This document shows, one piece after another, positions 38,845-48,028 of a stretch of 64,000 nt of DNA; position 1 is the stretch's first letter; each line of letters begins with the position of its first letter. Made by a program: the position numbers and the translations under genes. Origin of the DNA: Gemmobacter sp034519525 (GTDB taxonomy: Bacteria > Pseudomonadota > Alphaproteobacteria > Rhodobacterales > Rhodobacteraceae). The stretch spans positions 1 to 64,000 of the forward strand of contig JAXHOJ010000051.1 in the NCBI GenBank assembly GCA_034519525.1. The letters run 5' to 3'. Under the pieces are notes generated by a model, which did no database searches, was not told where the DNA came from, and was given only the letters and a program-made list of their open reading frames with translations.

Positions 38845-40017
38845 ATGAAGAAGAAGCTGACCGAGATTGCCGTCCAGAAGCTGAACCCCGAGGCGGGCAA
38901 GCGGCTTGAAGTTTTCGACACGCTGACCCCGGGCCTCGCCCTGCGCATCACCGAGGCCGGGAAGAAAAGTTGGTCGGTGATGTATCGTGTCGCGGGCCGG
39001 GGCGACGGCGGCAACCGGGGCGCGCTGCGCCGGATGACCCTCGGTGCCTATCCCCTGATCGACCTGAAAGCGGCGCGCGATAAGGCGCGAGCTGCCATCG
39101 ACCTTGCCGACCGGGGCGACGATCCCGCCGACCAGAGGAAGGATGATCTGCGCCAGAAGGGGGAGCGGGTGTTCGAGGTGATCTGCGCCCGCTTCATCGA
39201 ACTGCACGCCAAGGCTCACACGGTCAAGTGGCGGGACACCGAACGGCTGCTGAACACCTATGTCGTGCCCGAATGGAAGTCGAAGCCGATTGACACGCTG
39301 GACCGGGCGACGGCGCACGAGTTGCTTGACGAGATAGCGATGCAGCACGGCGCGGGCGCGGCGCGCGAAGTCCGCAAGCACATCACCAAGTTTTTCAACT
39401 GGGCCGTCGATAGGGGCCTGCTGACGGCCAGCCCCGTCGCCGGGATGCGCCGCCCCGAACTGGGCTATGTCGCCCGGGAGCGGGTGCTGACGATGGACGA
39501 GCTCAAGGCCATCTGGGGAGCCGCCGACAAGATGGGCTACCCCTTCGGCCCGATGGTGCGGCTCCTGATCCTGACGGCGCAGCGGCGGGCCGAGATCGCA
39601 AACCTTGAACGCGGCTGGCTGTTGAAAGGCCAGCAGGCCTTCGAGGTCCCGGCCAGCCATTACAAGACCGACCGCCCGCAGGTGGTGCCGCTGTCGGCCC
39701 CGGCGCTGGCGATTGTCGATGCCCTGCCGCAGACCAGCGGCGATTTCCTCCTCTCGACCACGGCGGGCAAGGTGCCCGTCTCGGGTTTCTCGAAGGCAAA
39801 GGCCCGGATCGACAAGCTGTCGAAGGTCGAGGGCTGGACGCTGCACGACCTGCGCCGCTCTGCGGCGACACATATGGCCCGCCTCGGCATCCCGCAGGAA
39901 CACATCGAAAGGGTGCTGGGCCACGCGATTGAAGGGGTGGCGGGGACCTATAACCGCTATTCCTACCTGGACGAAAAGCGCGCTGCGCTTGACCTTTGGG
40001 GGGCACAATGGGCGTGA
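38845..40017 (+). CDS. int: Tyrosine recombinase integrase of the tRNA-Thr element
   Basis: A 390-residue P4-type phage integrase. It has an N-terminal DUF4102-like domain (MKKKLTEIAVQKLNPEAGKR, then GLALRITEAGKKSWSVMYRV), a SAM-like core-binding domain (about 105-200) and a catalytic domain with Arg in LTAQRRAEIANL (about 248), His-x-x-Arg in LHDLRRSAATHMARLG, His360 in VLGHAIEGVAG and the nucleophile Tyr369 in GTYNRYSYL. The start at 38845 is chosen because the upstream codons run through the attachment site. It lies about 160 bases inside the element's end. Confidence 0.93.
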   Translation: MKKKLTEIAVQKLNPEAGKRLEVFDTLTPGLALRITEAGKKSWSVMYRVAGRGDGGNRGALRRMTLGAYPLIDLKAARDKARAAIDLADRGDDPADQRKDDLRQKGERVFEVICARFIELHAKAHTVKWRDTERLLNTYVVPEWKSKPIDTLDRATAHELLDEIAMQHGAGAAREVRKHITKFFNWAVDRGLLTASPVAGMRRPELGYVARERVLTMDELKAIWGAADKMGYPFGPMVRLLILTAQRRAEIANLERGWLLKGQQAFEVPASHYKTDRPQVVPLSAPALAIVDALPQTSGDFLLSTTAGKVPVSGFSKAKARIDKLSKVEGWTLHDLRRSAATHMARLGIPQEHIERVLGHAIEGVAGTYNRYSYLDEKRAALDLWGAQWA

Positions 40018-40661
40018 AGATGGACCTTGCGACTGATGCCGAGGTGGTTCGCGTCCGGGCCGCATACCTTGGCGCCGGTCCCCACAACCCTGAGCGGCTT
40101 GCAGATGCCCGTTCGGCCCGGATGCGGGAGGCGCTTGTGCGGCTGGCAGATGCGTGGGCGCAGATGGACGATGACGAGTGCGCCGCCGTCTCCCTTGAAC
40201 TTGCCCGGATGGTTTCGCCCGACACTGACCCGCACGACCTTGACGTGGGGCTTGCAGCTTACCGGGCGATTGTCGCCGGGAATGAGGACAGGGTGATTGA
40301 GCCCGACTTGGACGCCACGACCTTCGGAACGCAGCTTCTGGCGAAGCGGAAGCGCGGGGTCCGGGAACCGGGTTTCCGTGAGGCTGTGCAGGAGGCCGGA
40401 AGGATATGGTTGGAGCGCGACAAGGAGCACACTTGGAACCCGGGGAACATCCACCGCGATGACAGCCACTACGCCCTGACCGAGGGATGGCAGCCGAGCC
40501 CGATGCTGGCATTCGTCGCCTTCACGGTGACGCGCGCGCTGCCTGCTGACGCGATGCGCCGCGCCGCGAACGTGAAGACAGTTCGGTTTGTGGATGCCCT
40601 TCGCGCGGTCCACACCCAACTGCGCGTAGCGGAACTACCCCCCAGAAACGCACCCGAGTAG
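40008..40661 (+). CDS. Unknown element protein (217 aa)
   Basis: MGVKMDLATDAEVVRVRAAY begins 10 bases before the integrase stop, so it is co-expressed. The protein is acidic and helical at first (RMREALVRLADAWAQMDDDE), with a later basic stretch (LLAKRKRGVREPGFREAV) and an aromatic NPGNIHRDDSHYALTEGWQ. No membrane segment or signal is seen and no family was recognised. Confidence 0.7.
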   Translation: MGVKMDLATDAEVVRVRAAYLGAGPHNPERLADARSARMREALVRLADAWAQMDDDECAAVSLELARMVSPDTDPHDLDVGLAAYRAIVAGNEDRVIEPDLDATTFGTQLLAKRKRGVREPGFREAVQEAGRIWLERDKEHTWNPGNIHRDDSHYALTEGWQPSPMLAFVAFTVTRALPADAMRRAANVKTVRFVDALRAVHTQLRVAELPPRNAPE

Positions 40662-40729
40662 CGCGAAGGCGGCGCGGCGCAGCCCCGCGTAGCCTCTCCC
40701 CAGATGTAACCATATCCGGGGATAAACCG

Positions 40730-40927
40730 ATGCAACCCAATGACAGGCTCCTGACGGTCGAGGAGGTGAGCGCGCGCGTCCGCCTCTCGAAGCCGACCAT
40801 CTACAAGCTGATCCGGCAGGGCCAGTTCCCGCCGCAGCTCCACCTCTGCGCCAACAAGGTCGCGTGGATCCAGCGCGAGGTCGATGATTGGCTGGCGGCG
40901 CGGGCCGAGGCACGGGTGGCGGGATGA
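40730..40927 (+). CDS. AlpA-family transcriptional regulator
   Basis: A 65-residue helix-turn-helix protein (MQPNDRLLTVEEVSARVRLS, KPTIYKLIRQGQFPPQLHL, VAWIQREVDDWLAARAEARV), typical of AlpA/excisionase-like regulators of P4-type satellites and integrative elements. It probably controls excision or switches on the replication genes. Its stop overlaps the primase ATG (ATGA). Confidence 0.85.
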   Translation: MQPNDRLLTVEEVSARVRLSKPTIYKLIRQGQFPPQLHLCANKVAWIQREVDDWLAARAEARVAG

Positions 40928-43403
40928 AAGAGGCCCCGACCGAGGCCGGGGCCGAAGTAGATGGTGACTCGCTGAACACCCCTAATCTACCCGATCCCGC
41001 TGCGCCCTCCGAACTGAATCCCTTGTTGTGTGCCGCGCGCGGCTACCTCGCCCGTGGGCTTGTGCCGATCCGGCTTGGCAATCGGTCGAAAGAGCCCATT
41101 GGCAAGCACGACGCAAACACGGTGACGGCAGACAATGCCGCCGCGCTCCTGAAATTCACCAATTACAACCTTGGCCTTCGCCTTGGTGCCGATGGCGGTG
41201 CGCTGGTGGACTTCGATCTTGATTGGCCAGAGGCGCGGCGGCTTGGCGGGCTGCTTCTGGACCGCTTCGCCCGGTTTGGCCGGGCTGGCGCGCCGGGCTC
41301 CCACTACGTCTTGCGCTGCTGCGAACGCCGATCAAGGTCGCCGTGAAGTTCGACATTCCCGAACTGAAAGGGGTGGCAGGCCTGCCCGAGGAACACGCTA
41401 TCTGCGTCCTTGAGGTCCGGGCGAACGGTTACACGATGGCCCCGCCCTCTGTGCACCCGAATGGCGAGGAGGTGGTCTGGGAAAACGACCCCGGCCTTGT
41501 CGAGGACAATGCTGAGGGCATCTACCAGAAGGCCGGGTTTCTCGCCTTCCTGTCGGTGGTGGCGCGGTTCTACCCCGGGCAGGGCAGCCGCGACGATTTC
41601 TGCATGGCGCTTTCCGGGGCGCTGCTTTCGGCGGGCCTGACCGAAGAACAGGCGAACCGCTGTGTTGTCCGGGTTGCCGAGGTTGCGGGCGACGAGGAGG
41701 CGGGCAAGCGCGGCAAGGCGGGCCAGACCGCCGCGAAGATTGCCGAGGGCGAGCCCGTGACGGGCATCCCGCGCGTGGTCGAGATGTTGGGGTTGCCCGA
41801 GGCCGTTGCGCGCCGTTTCCGGCGGTGGCTTGGCATTGCCGAGGGACGCGCCGATGACCGGCCCGAGGTGATCTATGACGAGAACCGGATGGGCCGCGTC
41901 CTTGATGAGGTCGAGGCCGCGCTGCTGGCGTCAGGCATCCCGATCTACCAGCAGTTTGGTCGGCTGGTGCATTCGATCCGGCTGGATTCAGTGCAGGAGG
42001 ACGAACACGGGGTGCGGCGGCGGGCCGGGGCGCTTCTGGTGCGCGAACCGACCTCGCACCGCCTGCTTGAGCGGATGACCGATGCCGCCAACTTCGTCGA
42101 GATCAAGGTGGACAAGAAGGGCGAGGAGTATAAGCGCGGCATCGCGCCGCCGCTGAGCTTCGCGCACCACTATGAGGGCCGGGTTGGGGTCTGGCGGCTG
42201 CCTGTTCTTCGCGGCGTGACCGAAACGCCCACCCTCCGGCCCGATGGCACGGTGCTGTCCGCAGACGGCTATGATGCTGCGTCTGGCCTGATCCTTGACA
42301 CCCGGGGCGTGATCTTCCCGCCGGTCCCCGATGAACCGACCCACGGTGACGCGGTGGCTGCACTGGCGGTCCTGAAAGGGGTGATCGAGGGCTTCCCCTT
42401 TGTCGATGACGCGGCGCGGTCTGTGGCCCTGTCTGCGATCCTGACGGCGGTTTGCCGCAGGGCGATCCGAACCGCGCCGCTGCACGGCTTCTCCGCCCCG
42501 ACGATGGGCACCGGAAAGTCCCTGCTTGCCGAGGTGGTGTCGATGATCGTGACCGGGCGCGCGCCATCCGTGATGAACCAGAGCAGCAGCGAGGAGGAGG
42601 ACAAGAAGCGCCTGCTGTCGGTCCTGATGCAGGGCGACCCTGTCTTGGTGATCGACAACATCACCCGGCCCGTGACCGGCGAGGCGCTCTGTTCGGTCCT
42701 GACGCAGGAGACGTGGCAGGAGCGGCGGCTTGGTGCGAACACGAACCAGATCGTGAACACCAACGCCCTGTTCATCGCCAACGGCAACAACCTTGAGTTC
42801 CGCGAAGATATGTCCACCCGGGCGATCCTTTGCGTGATGGATGCGCGAATGGAGCGGCCCGAAACGCGGCCCTTTGAAGTTGACCTTCGGGTTGAGGTGC
42901 CGAGGCGGCAGGGCGAACTGGTGGCTGCGGCGCTGACGGTCCTGCGGGCCTTTGTCGTGGAGGGCAGGCCGGGTCTGGACAAGCTGGAAACCTTCGGGCG
43001 GTTTGAAGAATGGTCCGACCTCGTGCGCGGTGCGCTGGTCTGGGCCGGGGAGGCCGACCCCTGCGACACGAGGCGGCTGGTGGCTGTCGGTGACTCGGCC
43101 CGCGAAGAACTGGTGGTGCTGGTCGATGCGTGGCAGGCGGCTGTCGGCATCGGCAAGGAAGTGACGGCCCAGAACCTGATCGACACGGCAGGCCACCCGA
43201 TGGACGGGGACGGGGGCGACGAAACCCTGCGCGCGGCGCTGGAGGGCATTTGTCCGAACCGGCTGACGGCGAAGGCGCTGGGCAAGCAGCTTCGGCCCTT
43301 CCTCGGCAAGGTGGTCCGGGGCCTGCACATCCGCAGGATCGAGGATGCCGACAAGTCCGGCAGCGCGGCCTATGCACTGTCGCGCGTGTCCGAGGGGCCA
43401 TAG
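40924..43403 (+). CDS. Primase-polymerase/helicase replication protein, one frameshift
   Basis: The putative self-replication protein of the element. The N-terminal prim-pol domain (GYLARGLVPIRLGNRSKEPI, then the metal-binding GALVDFDLDWPEARR) is followed, after one missing base near 41,320, by VAVKFDIPELKGVAGLPEEH and VRANGYTMAPPSVHPNGEEV. The C-terminal helicase has Walker A SAPTMGTGKSLLAEVVS and Walker B PVLVIDNITRPVTGEAL. The repaired length is about 826 residues. It overlaps alpA by four bases and is followed by the iteron-like cluster, as expected for a satellite replication module. Confidence 0.83.
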
Positions 43404-43446
43404 GCGATCTCCCGGGAAACCGGCGGAGCCTGTCTTTACGGGCGGA

Positions 43447-43705
43447 TACCGGGGTTTCCGGTGTTTCCGGGGTGTTCGGAACCCCGGCAGAAACGGGGAC
43501 TTCGTTTGGAGAGTTAAGCGCCGTAAACCCCCTTTACCGGCCTTAACGCTTGGAACTCGTTTTCCGGGGAAGAGAGGGGGAGACAAATACCGGAAACACC
43601 GGAAACCCCGAAAGAAGGGATAACAGGTTGGAAAGGTGCGGGAAAATCTCCGGTATTTGGTCCCATGGGAAATACCGGGGAAACACCGGAAATACCGGCG
43701 GCGGG
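43447..43705. repeat. Iteron-like repeat cluster, candidate replication origin
   Basis: The 20-mer at 43451-43470 (GGGGTTTCCGGTGTTTCCGG) recurs exactly inverted at 43590-43609. A third, partly matching copy (GGGGAAACACCGGAAATACC) lies at 43677-43696. All are built from CCGGAAA and CACCGG units. The cluster fills the gap directly after the primase-helicase gene. I found no open frame across it. Confidence 0.65.
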
Positions 43706-43791
43706 GCCTGAGCCCTTTGGGCCAGAGGCATCGCAACTCGCGCTGTCCGCCCCAAGAAAAAGGCTCCGGCCAGAGATTGGAGAAACGACTG

Positions 43792-44328
43792 ATGACGACC
43801 GATGACGATGACGACGATGCGGGCCTTGATGATGGCGATGCGCGCGCAGACTTCGGGCTAGACCGCCGCGCTGCCCGTTTCGTTGACTGGCTGATCGTGT
43901 TGGCTCCCCTGCACGCCCGGGCGTTCTCTCGGGAGGGCGGGCCAATGTGGAATGCGATCTTCGACTTGCGCGCCGCTGCATGGCGCAGCGATGATGGTGA
44001 CAGCCCCGGCAATGTTTGGTGCCTCAACTCGCCCGAAGCGGTCTATGATGACCTGAGACACTGCATCGAATGGGACACCGGCCTGATCCTGCCACGCCGT
44101 CTCTTTGATGCTGTCTGGCAGCTATACCGCGACTTTCTGGAAGGTGTGGGGCAAGACCAGCACCAAGTCTGGGCAATCGACGCACCCAGCGATAACCACG
44201 TCTGGCATATGCGAACCTTGGCTCAGTGGGTTGTTCGCTACCTGAGCTTCCGTCCGGGCTGGACGGTGGCCGAGGCCGCTGAATCGTTCGCAAGCGACCG
44301 ATATGGCTGCGATCCTGACTCACCCTGA
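43792..44328 (+). CDS. Unknown element protein (178 aa)
   Basis: ATG 43792 follows GGAGAAACGACTG. It starts with an acidic run (MTTDDDDDDAGLDDGDARAD) and continues FVDWLIVLAPLHARAFSREG, LNSPEAVYDDLRHCIEWDTG and WTVAEAAESFASDRYGCDPD. It is soluble with no known family. Confidence 0.6.
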   Translation: MTTDDDDDDAGLDDGDARADFGLDRRAARFVDWLIVLAPLHARAFSREGGPMWNAIFDLRAAAWRSDDGDSPGNVWCLNSPEAVYDDLRHCIEWDTGLILPRRLFDAVWQLYRDFLEGVGQDQHQVWAIDAPSDNHVWHMRTLAQWVVRYLSFRPGWTVAEAAESFASDRYGCDPDSP

Positions 44329-44492
44329 AAGGTGCAGCGAAAATGAGCCCCGCGCACCCCACCGGGGCAGGCACTTATCCCCGCCCCGATTGCCACCCCC
44401 AAGCCGTTCCCCTCTGGGGTGACTTTCGGTAGACGCGCTGTGCCTGTTCGCGTATCGTTCTACCTGAGGTTGTGTCTTTGGAGTTGGTGGCA
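44329..44492. other. Short intergenic stretch
   Basis: About 165 bases before the gene at 44493. It is probably a promoter for the resolvase operon. No clear repeat was seen. Confidence 0.3.
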
Positions 44493-44729
44493 ATGAGCAT
44501 TGAAGACAAGATGAACGAGTTTGCGCCGGGGATGGTTGAAGGCCAGGTCGAGTTCTACCGGGTGGCAGATGATGGGACTGTCGAAAGGTGGTGGATCGTT
44601 CCGGGCACCTCCGGCCCGACCAGCCACGGCCCCGCCGATGGCAATCCCCTCGAGCCAGACCCGCGCCCGGGCTGGTATTGGCGCGGTGGCGCGCCCTGCG
44701 AATGCGACCCGAGGGAGATGCAGGTATGA
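44493..44729 (+). CDS. Unknown element protein (78 aa)
   Basis: MSIEDKMNEFAPGMVEGQVE, then FYRVADDGTVERWWIVPG, ending GAPCECDPREMQV. Its stop overlaps the resolvase start. It is short, acidic and intact. No family was recognised. Confidence 0.55.
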   Translation: MSIEDKMNEFAPGMVEGQVEFYRVADDGTVERWWIVPGTSGPTSHGPADGNPLEPDPRPGWYWRGGAPCECDPREMQV

Positions 44730-45328
44730 TCCGCCGCGCAGCAATCTACGCCCGCGTCTCGACCGGCGAACAGACGCCAGAGAATCAGCTTATCCGCCTG
44801 CGGGAACTGGCCGCCCGGGCAGGCTATGAGGTTGTGGGGGAGTATGTGGAGACGGTTTCCGGTGCCAGCCAGTCGCGCCCGGAACTGGACCGGATGATGC
44901 GGGACGCGGCCCGCCGCCGGTTTGACGTGCTTCTCGCTTGGGATGTCTCTCGCCTCGGACGCAGCCTGACGCAGCTTGTCGGCCTGTTCGAGGCCCTGCG
45001 CGCCCTCGGGGTTGACCTGATCCTTGAACAACAGGGCGTTGACACGTCCACGCCCGCTGGCCGCGCCCTCCTCGGGATGGCGGCAGTGTTTGCAGAGTTC
45101 GAGCGGGCGATGATCGTTGAACGCACTAAGGCCGGGATGGAGCGGGCAAGGGCGCGCGGCGCGCAGATTGGCCGCGCCCCGGTTGGCGATGGCACCGTGG
45201 CAGCGATCCGGTCCCTTCGCGCGTCTGGCCTGTCGATGGATCGCATCGCGCGTGACCTGAAGATCGGCAAGGGCGTGTCTCAGCGCATCTGCCAGCAGTT
45301 TGACCGGGAAAAGGAGGCTGCATCGTGA
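44726..45328 (+). CDS. Serine recombinase (resolvase/invertase)
   Basis: A 200-residue small serine recombinase. The catalytic Ser is in AAIYARVSTGEQTPENQL, and supporting arginines lie in DVSRLGRSLTQLV and AEFERAMIVERTKAGMERAR. A C-terminal helix-turn-helix (ASGLSMDRIARDLKIGKGVS) follows. It may resolve multimers or invert a segment. Its ATG overlaps the previous stop, and its own stop overlaps the next start by four bases. Confidence 0.92.
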   Translation: MIRRAAIYARVSTGEQTPENQLIRLRELAARAGYEVVGEYVETVSGASQSRPELDRMMRDAARRRFDVLLAWDVSRLGRSLTQLVGLFEALRALGVDLILEQQGVDTSTPAGRALLGMAAVFAEFERAMIVERTKAGMERARARGAQIGRAPVGDGTVAAIRSLRASGLSMDRIARDLKIGKGVSQRICQQFDREKEAAS

Positions 45329-45918
45329 AGCGCCCCGAACTGCCGTCCAAGCGGATCGTGAACGCCCTCGGCAAGAGCGAGATTGTTGTCACACCGACCG
45401 GCCTTGCCCTTGTCGAACAGCTTGCGGAGCGGGGATGTTCGGTGGTGACAATCGCCGCCGCCCTCGGGGTGAACAAGGAAACCTTCGTCCATATCCGCCG
45501 CCGCGACCCTGCGGTGGAAGATGCCTTCGAGAGGGGGCGGGCGCGGGAACACGACCGGCTGGTGGCCAACCTGAACACCGCCGCTGAATCCGGCAATGTC
45601 GTTGCTTCGATCTTCCTCTTGCGCGCGCGCCACGGCTACCAGTCTGCCGAGGGCATCGACGTGAACGTGAATGTGCAGACCGGCGGGGTGCTGGTGGTCC
45701 CGGCGGAGGTGACGGTAGAACAGTATCTTGAGATGAAGCGGGCCGAAGGGGAAATGATCGACGTGACCCCCTCCGGCTGGCCGAACCCGAACCCCGGCTT
45801 TGCCCCTTTGGCTGCGCCGGTGGCTGTCGCGCCCGATCCCGCGCCGCCAGTGCGCCCTGTGCCGTCTGGAACCACCATCGCGCCCTTCCCCGGCCCGCGC
45901 ACGACCCGGGGCGATTGA
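45325..45918 (+). CDS. Small-terminase-like DNA-binding protein (197 aa)
   Basis: The N-terminal half has a helix-turn-helix (GLALVEQLAERGCSVVTIAA, LGVNKETFVHIRRRDPAVED) and a helical segment (AFERGRAREHDRLVANLNTA, then SGNVVASIFLLRARHGYQ), a layout common in phage small terminases. The C-terminal third is Pro/Ala-rich. No large terminase is encoded in the element, so it may redirect a helper phage's packaging machinery. That role is inferred from satellite biology. Confidence 0.55.
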   Translation: MKRPELPSKRIVNALGKSEIVVTPTGLALVEQLAERGCSVVTIAAALGVNKETFVHIRRRDPAVEDAFERGRAREHDRLVANLNTAAESGNVVASIFLLRARHGYQSAEGIDVNVNVQTGGVLVVPAEVTVEQYLEMKRAEGEMIDVTPSGWPNPNPGFAPLAAPVAVAPDPAPPVRPVPSGTTIAPFPGPRTTRGD

Positions 45919-46148
45919 TGCGCGCCCTGATCCTGACCATCGGCCTCGCCGCCTGTGCGCCGGTTCTGACGCCGCCTGACCGCCCGCTGACCGCGACCGA
46001 GGCGCGCGGCCTAGATATGCTGCACCGCTTGCGGGCGCTGGCCCCCTGCGACCGGGAATGTGCCTGCCAGACCGAGGCCCAGCCGACGCGGCGGGGCCAC
46101 CCCTGCGCCAGCCTAGGCCGCGCCTTCGACAACAACGATCCGCGATAG
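45918..46148 (+). CDS. Small putative lipoprotein (76 aa)
   Basis: MRALILTIGLAACAPVLTPP has a short hydrophobic stretch and a lipobox-like LAAC, suggesting export and lipid attachment at Cys13. The rest is Cys-containing (APCDRECACQTEAQPTRRG). The ATG overlaps the previous stop region. It may be a lysis-related (spanin-like) or surface lipoprotein. The function is unproven. Confidence 0.55.
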   Translation: MRALILTIGLAACAPVLTPPDRPLTATEARGLDMLHRLRALAPCDRECACQTEAQPTRRGHPCASLGRAFDNNDPR

Positions 46149-46192
46149 GGCCGCGCAACCGGAGCGGGTATCCTTGGGGCGAAGGCGCGCCA

Positions 46193-46960
46193 ATGGCGGC
46201 AGTGCCAAGCAACAAGGAGTTGCCCGTGCCGGAACCGGCCCCCATCCCCCTGAATGAAATCCCGATTGTCCCGATTGCCCAGATCGGGGGCAAGCTGCTG
46301 AATGGCGGCGAACTGGTGAATCTGGCCGAGTATGCCAGCCACCGCGCCGACAAGTTCGCCGCGACCATCGCCAGCCTTGAAGCAGGCATCGCCGCCCGCG
46401 CTGCTGAGGCAGCCGAAAGCCTTGCCAAGGCCGACTTCCCGCGAGAGGCGCAGAAGCAGGCCGCAGCCAAGATGGGCGCCAAGGCCCGTGCCGAGGTGAC
46501 GCAGGCCTCGGACGCCGCCCGTTGGGAAACCCTGAAAGAACTGAATGCGGCGGCTGAAAGCCTCGCCCTGACCGCCGCGCTTTACGCATCGCCGGTGGTG
46601 GTGCTTTCGCGGCAGGGCCTCGGCACCACCGAACGGTCGGCCTACCAGATGCAGGTCGCATCGGCTGGCCCGACCGAACTCACCAACCTCGCCACCTTCG
46701 CCATCGCCACGCAGAACCGCGCCCTCGGGGCGGCGCTGCTTTCGGCGCTGGACGCGATGCCCGCCCGGTCCCGCCCGTTTTCGGCGCAGGAACTGGCGGA
46801 CAAGCTCTGCGGCGAAGAAACCCGGGCCATCCTGGCATCGGTCGAAGCCGTCCGCACCGCGAACCAGCGGGCGCTGAACGCCAACAGGGGTTTCGAGCGT
46901 GGCCGCGCCGATCCTCTGGCCGCCGTGAAGCTCGCCCTGCGCAACAAGAAGGATCAGTGA
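46193..46960 (+). CDS. Unknown element protein (255 aa), helical
   Basis: MAAVPSNKELPVPEPAPIPL begins a Pro-rich leader. Long Ala-rich helices follow (KFAATIASLEAGIAARAAEA, EAQKQAAAKMGAKARAEVTQ) and a C-terminal domain (RPFSAQELADKLCGEETRAI). A scaffold- or capsid-size-altering role would fit a satellite but has no direct support. Confidence 0.55.
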   Translation: MAAVPSNKELPVPEPAPIPLNEIPIVPIAQIGGKLLNGGELVNLAEYASHRADKFAATIASLEAGIAARAAEAAESLAKADFPREAQKQAAAKMGAKARAEVTQASDAARWETLKELNAAAESLALTAALYASPVVVLSRQGLGTTERSAYQMQVASAGPTELTNLATFAIATQNRALGAALLSALDAMPARSRPFSAQELADKLCGEETRAILASVEAVRTANQRALNANRGFERGRADPLAAVKLALRNKKDQ

Positions 46961-46961
46961 A

Positions 46962-47225
46962 ATGGCTGCTCTCTACCTCGTTCACCGCCCCGCAGGGCGT
47001 GATGACCTCCGCAACCCCGCCGGGATTCAGGGCGCGCTGATCGACGCGGCCAGCGGCCCCGCCGCGATCTTGGCGGCGAATGCGCTGGCCCCGGACCTGA
47101 ACGCCCCCTTCACGGGCTACACCGCCGTTCTGGTCGCCGCGACGGCGCAGGGCGGCTTCGTCAACTGCCTGATCGAGGGCGACGTGGTGGGCGCGGCCTA
47201 TGCAGGCCCCCGGCGGGGCCGGTGA
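46962..47225 (+). CDS. Unknown element protein (87 aa)
   Basis: MAALYLVHRPAGRDDLRNPA, then FTGYTAVLVAATAQGGFVNC, ending GAAYAGPRRGR. It starts one base after the previous stop and overlaps the next gene. The pattern suggests a small beta-rich protein. No family was recognised. Confidence 0.5.
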   Translation: MAALYLVHRPAGRDDLRNPAGIQGALIDAASGPAAILAANALAPDLNAPFTGYTAVLVAATAQGGFVNCLIEGDVVGAAYAGPRRGR

Positions 47226-47593
47226 TGGCCACCGCTGAAACCGACGCCCGGATTGTCGAGGGCTACCACATCCTCCTGTCGGAGAACCTGCGCCTCGCTC
47301 ACGCGGCAATTCTCGAATACGCCAACGCCAACAACGATGATTTCTGGCCAAAGGGGCGCGACGTGATCCGGTTCGCGCGGTTCTATGGCGTGTCTGCATC
47401 GGCGCTGGGCGGGCTTGTCGGCCTGCTGCCCTACCGTCTGGGCCAGCGCACCGTCTGGGTCGATGCCGCCCGGGTGCCCGACATCGCGCGACGTGTTGGC
47501 ATGGAGACATTCCCGCGCGCCGCGCTGGTGTCCTTCGGCATCTTCTGCGCCGCCGCCGACACGCTGGCCCGAGAGGCCGCGACGGTGCATTGA
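47222..47593 (+). CDS. Unknown element protein (123 aa)
   Basis: MMATAETDARIVEGYHILLS, FWPKGRDVIRFARFYGVSAS and DIARRVGMETFPRAALVSFG. Two adjacent ATGs (47222 and 47225) are possible starts. It is the last gene of the 44.5-47.6 kb plus-strand operon, followed at once by a strong terminator. Confidence 0.55.
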   Translation: MMATAETDARIVEGYHILLSENLRLAHAAILEYANANNDDFWPKGRDVIRFARFYGVSASALGGLVGLLPYRLGQRTVWVDAARVPDIARRVGMETFPRAALVSFGIFCAAADTLAREAATVH

Positions 47594-47597
47594 AAGA

Positions 47598-47628
47598 GGC
47601 CCCCGGGTGTGACGCCGGGGGCCTTTTT
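47598..47628 (+). terminator. Strong rho-independent terminator
   Basis: A perfect 9-bp GGCCCCCGG/CCGGGGGCC stem with an 8-base loop and TTTTT. It ends the plus-strand operon and faces the convergent minus-strand genes. Confidence 0.92.
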
Positions 47629-47636
47629 GTGACAGC

Positions 47637-48026
47637 CTATGCGGCGTGGTCGATCACCTCATCGTCTGGACGATCCGGCAGGGGCAGCGGCCATTCCCCG
47701 ACACACCGCACGATCCGGCCCGCGCTGTCGTGCCGGTGGAAGAAGTAGAAGATGCGGTTGCGCAGGCGCTGACTGAACCAAGCCTCCCACGAGGGCATCT
47801 TTTCCCGGCTGCCCGCATTCTCGTTGTAGTGGGTGTGCGCTTCGGCCAGCCTGACCTTGAGGGTCGCCGCCGCGTTCTCGGTGGTGACGCCCATTTCGGC
47901 AAGGCTGCACCGCCCTTCGATGTAGTCGTGGATGGTCCTGCCGCGCTTCGCCGCCTGATCGACAACCCACCGCGCCGCCGTTTCGAGGATCACGCGGCCC
48001 TCGCCGCTCCGCCAATAGCTGGGCAT
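47637..48026 (-). CDS. Unknown element protein (129 aa)
   Basis: MPSYWRSGEGRVILETAARW, then VVDQAAKRGRTIHDYIEGRC and FSQRLRNRIFYFFHRHDSAG. The start at 48026 lies three bases after the previous gene's stop, so the pair forms a small minus-strand operon. No family was recognised. Confidence 0.5.
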   Translation of the reverse strand: MPSYWRSGEGRVILETAARWVVDQAAKRGRTIHDYIEGRCSLAEMGVTTENAAATLKVRLAEAHTHYNENAGSREKMPSWEAWFSQRLRNRIFYFFHRHDSAGRIVRCVGEWPLPLPDRPDDEVIDHAA

Positions 48027-48028
48027 CG

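Noticed and set aside
38746..40512. 588-codon minus-strand open frame
   Set aside because: Antisense to the integrase, whose catalytic residues are all present on the plus strand.
43447..43705. CRISPR array
   Set aside because: The repeats are few, partly inverted, vary in length and lack uniform spacers; no cas genes are nearby.
41988..44027. 679-codon minus-strand open frame
   Set aside because: Antisense to the primase-helicase and across the iteron cluster; the translation shows no family motifs.
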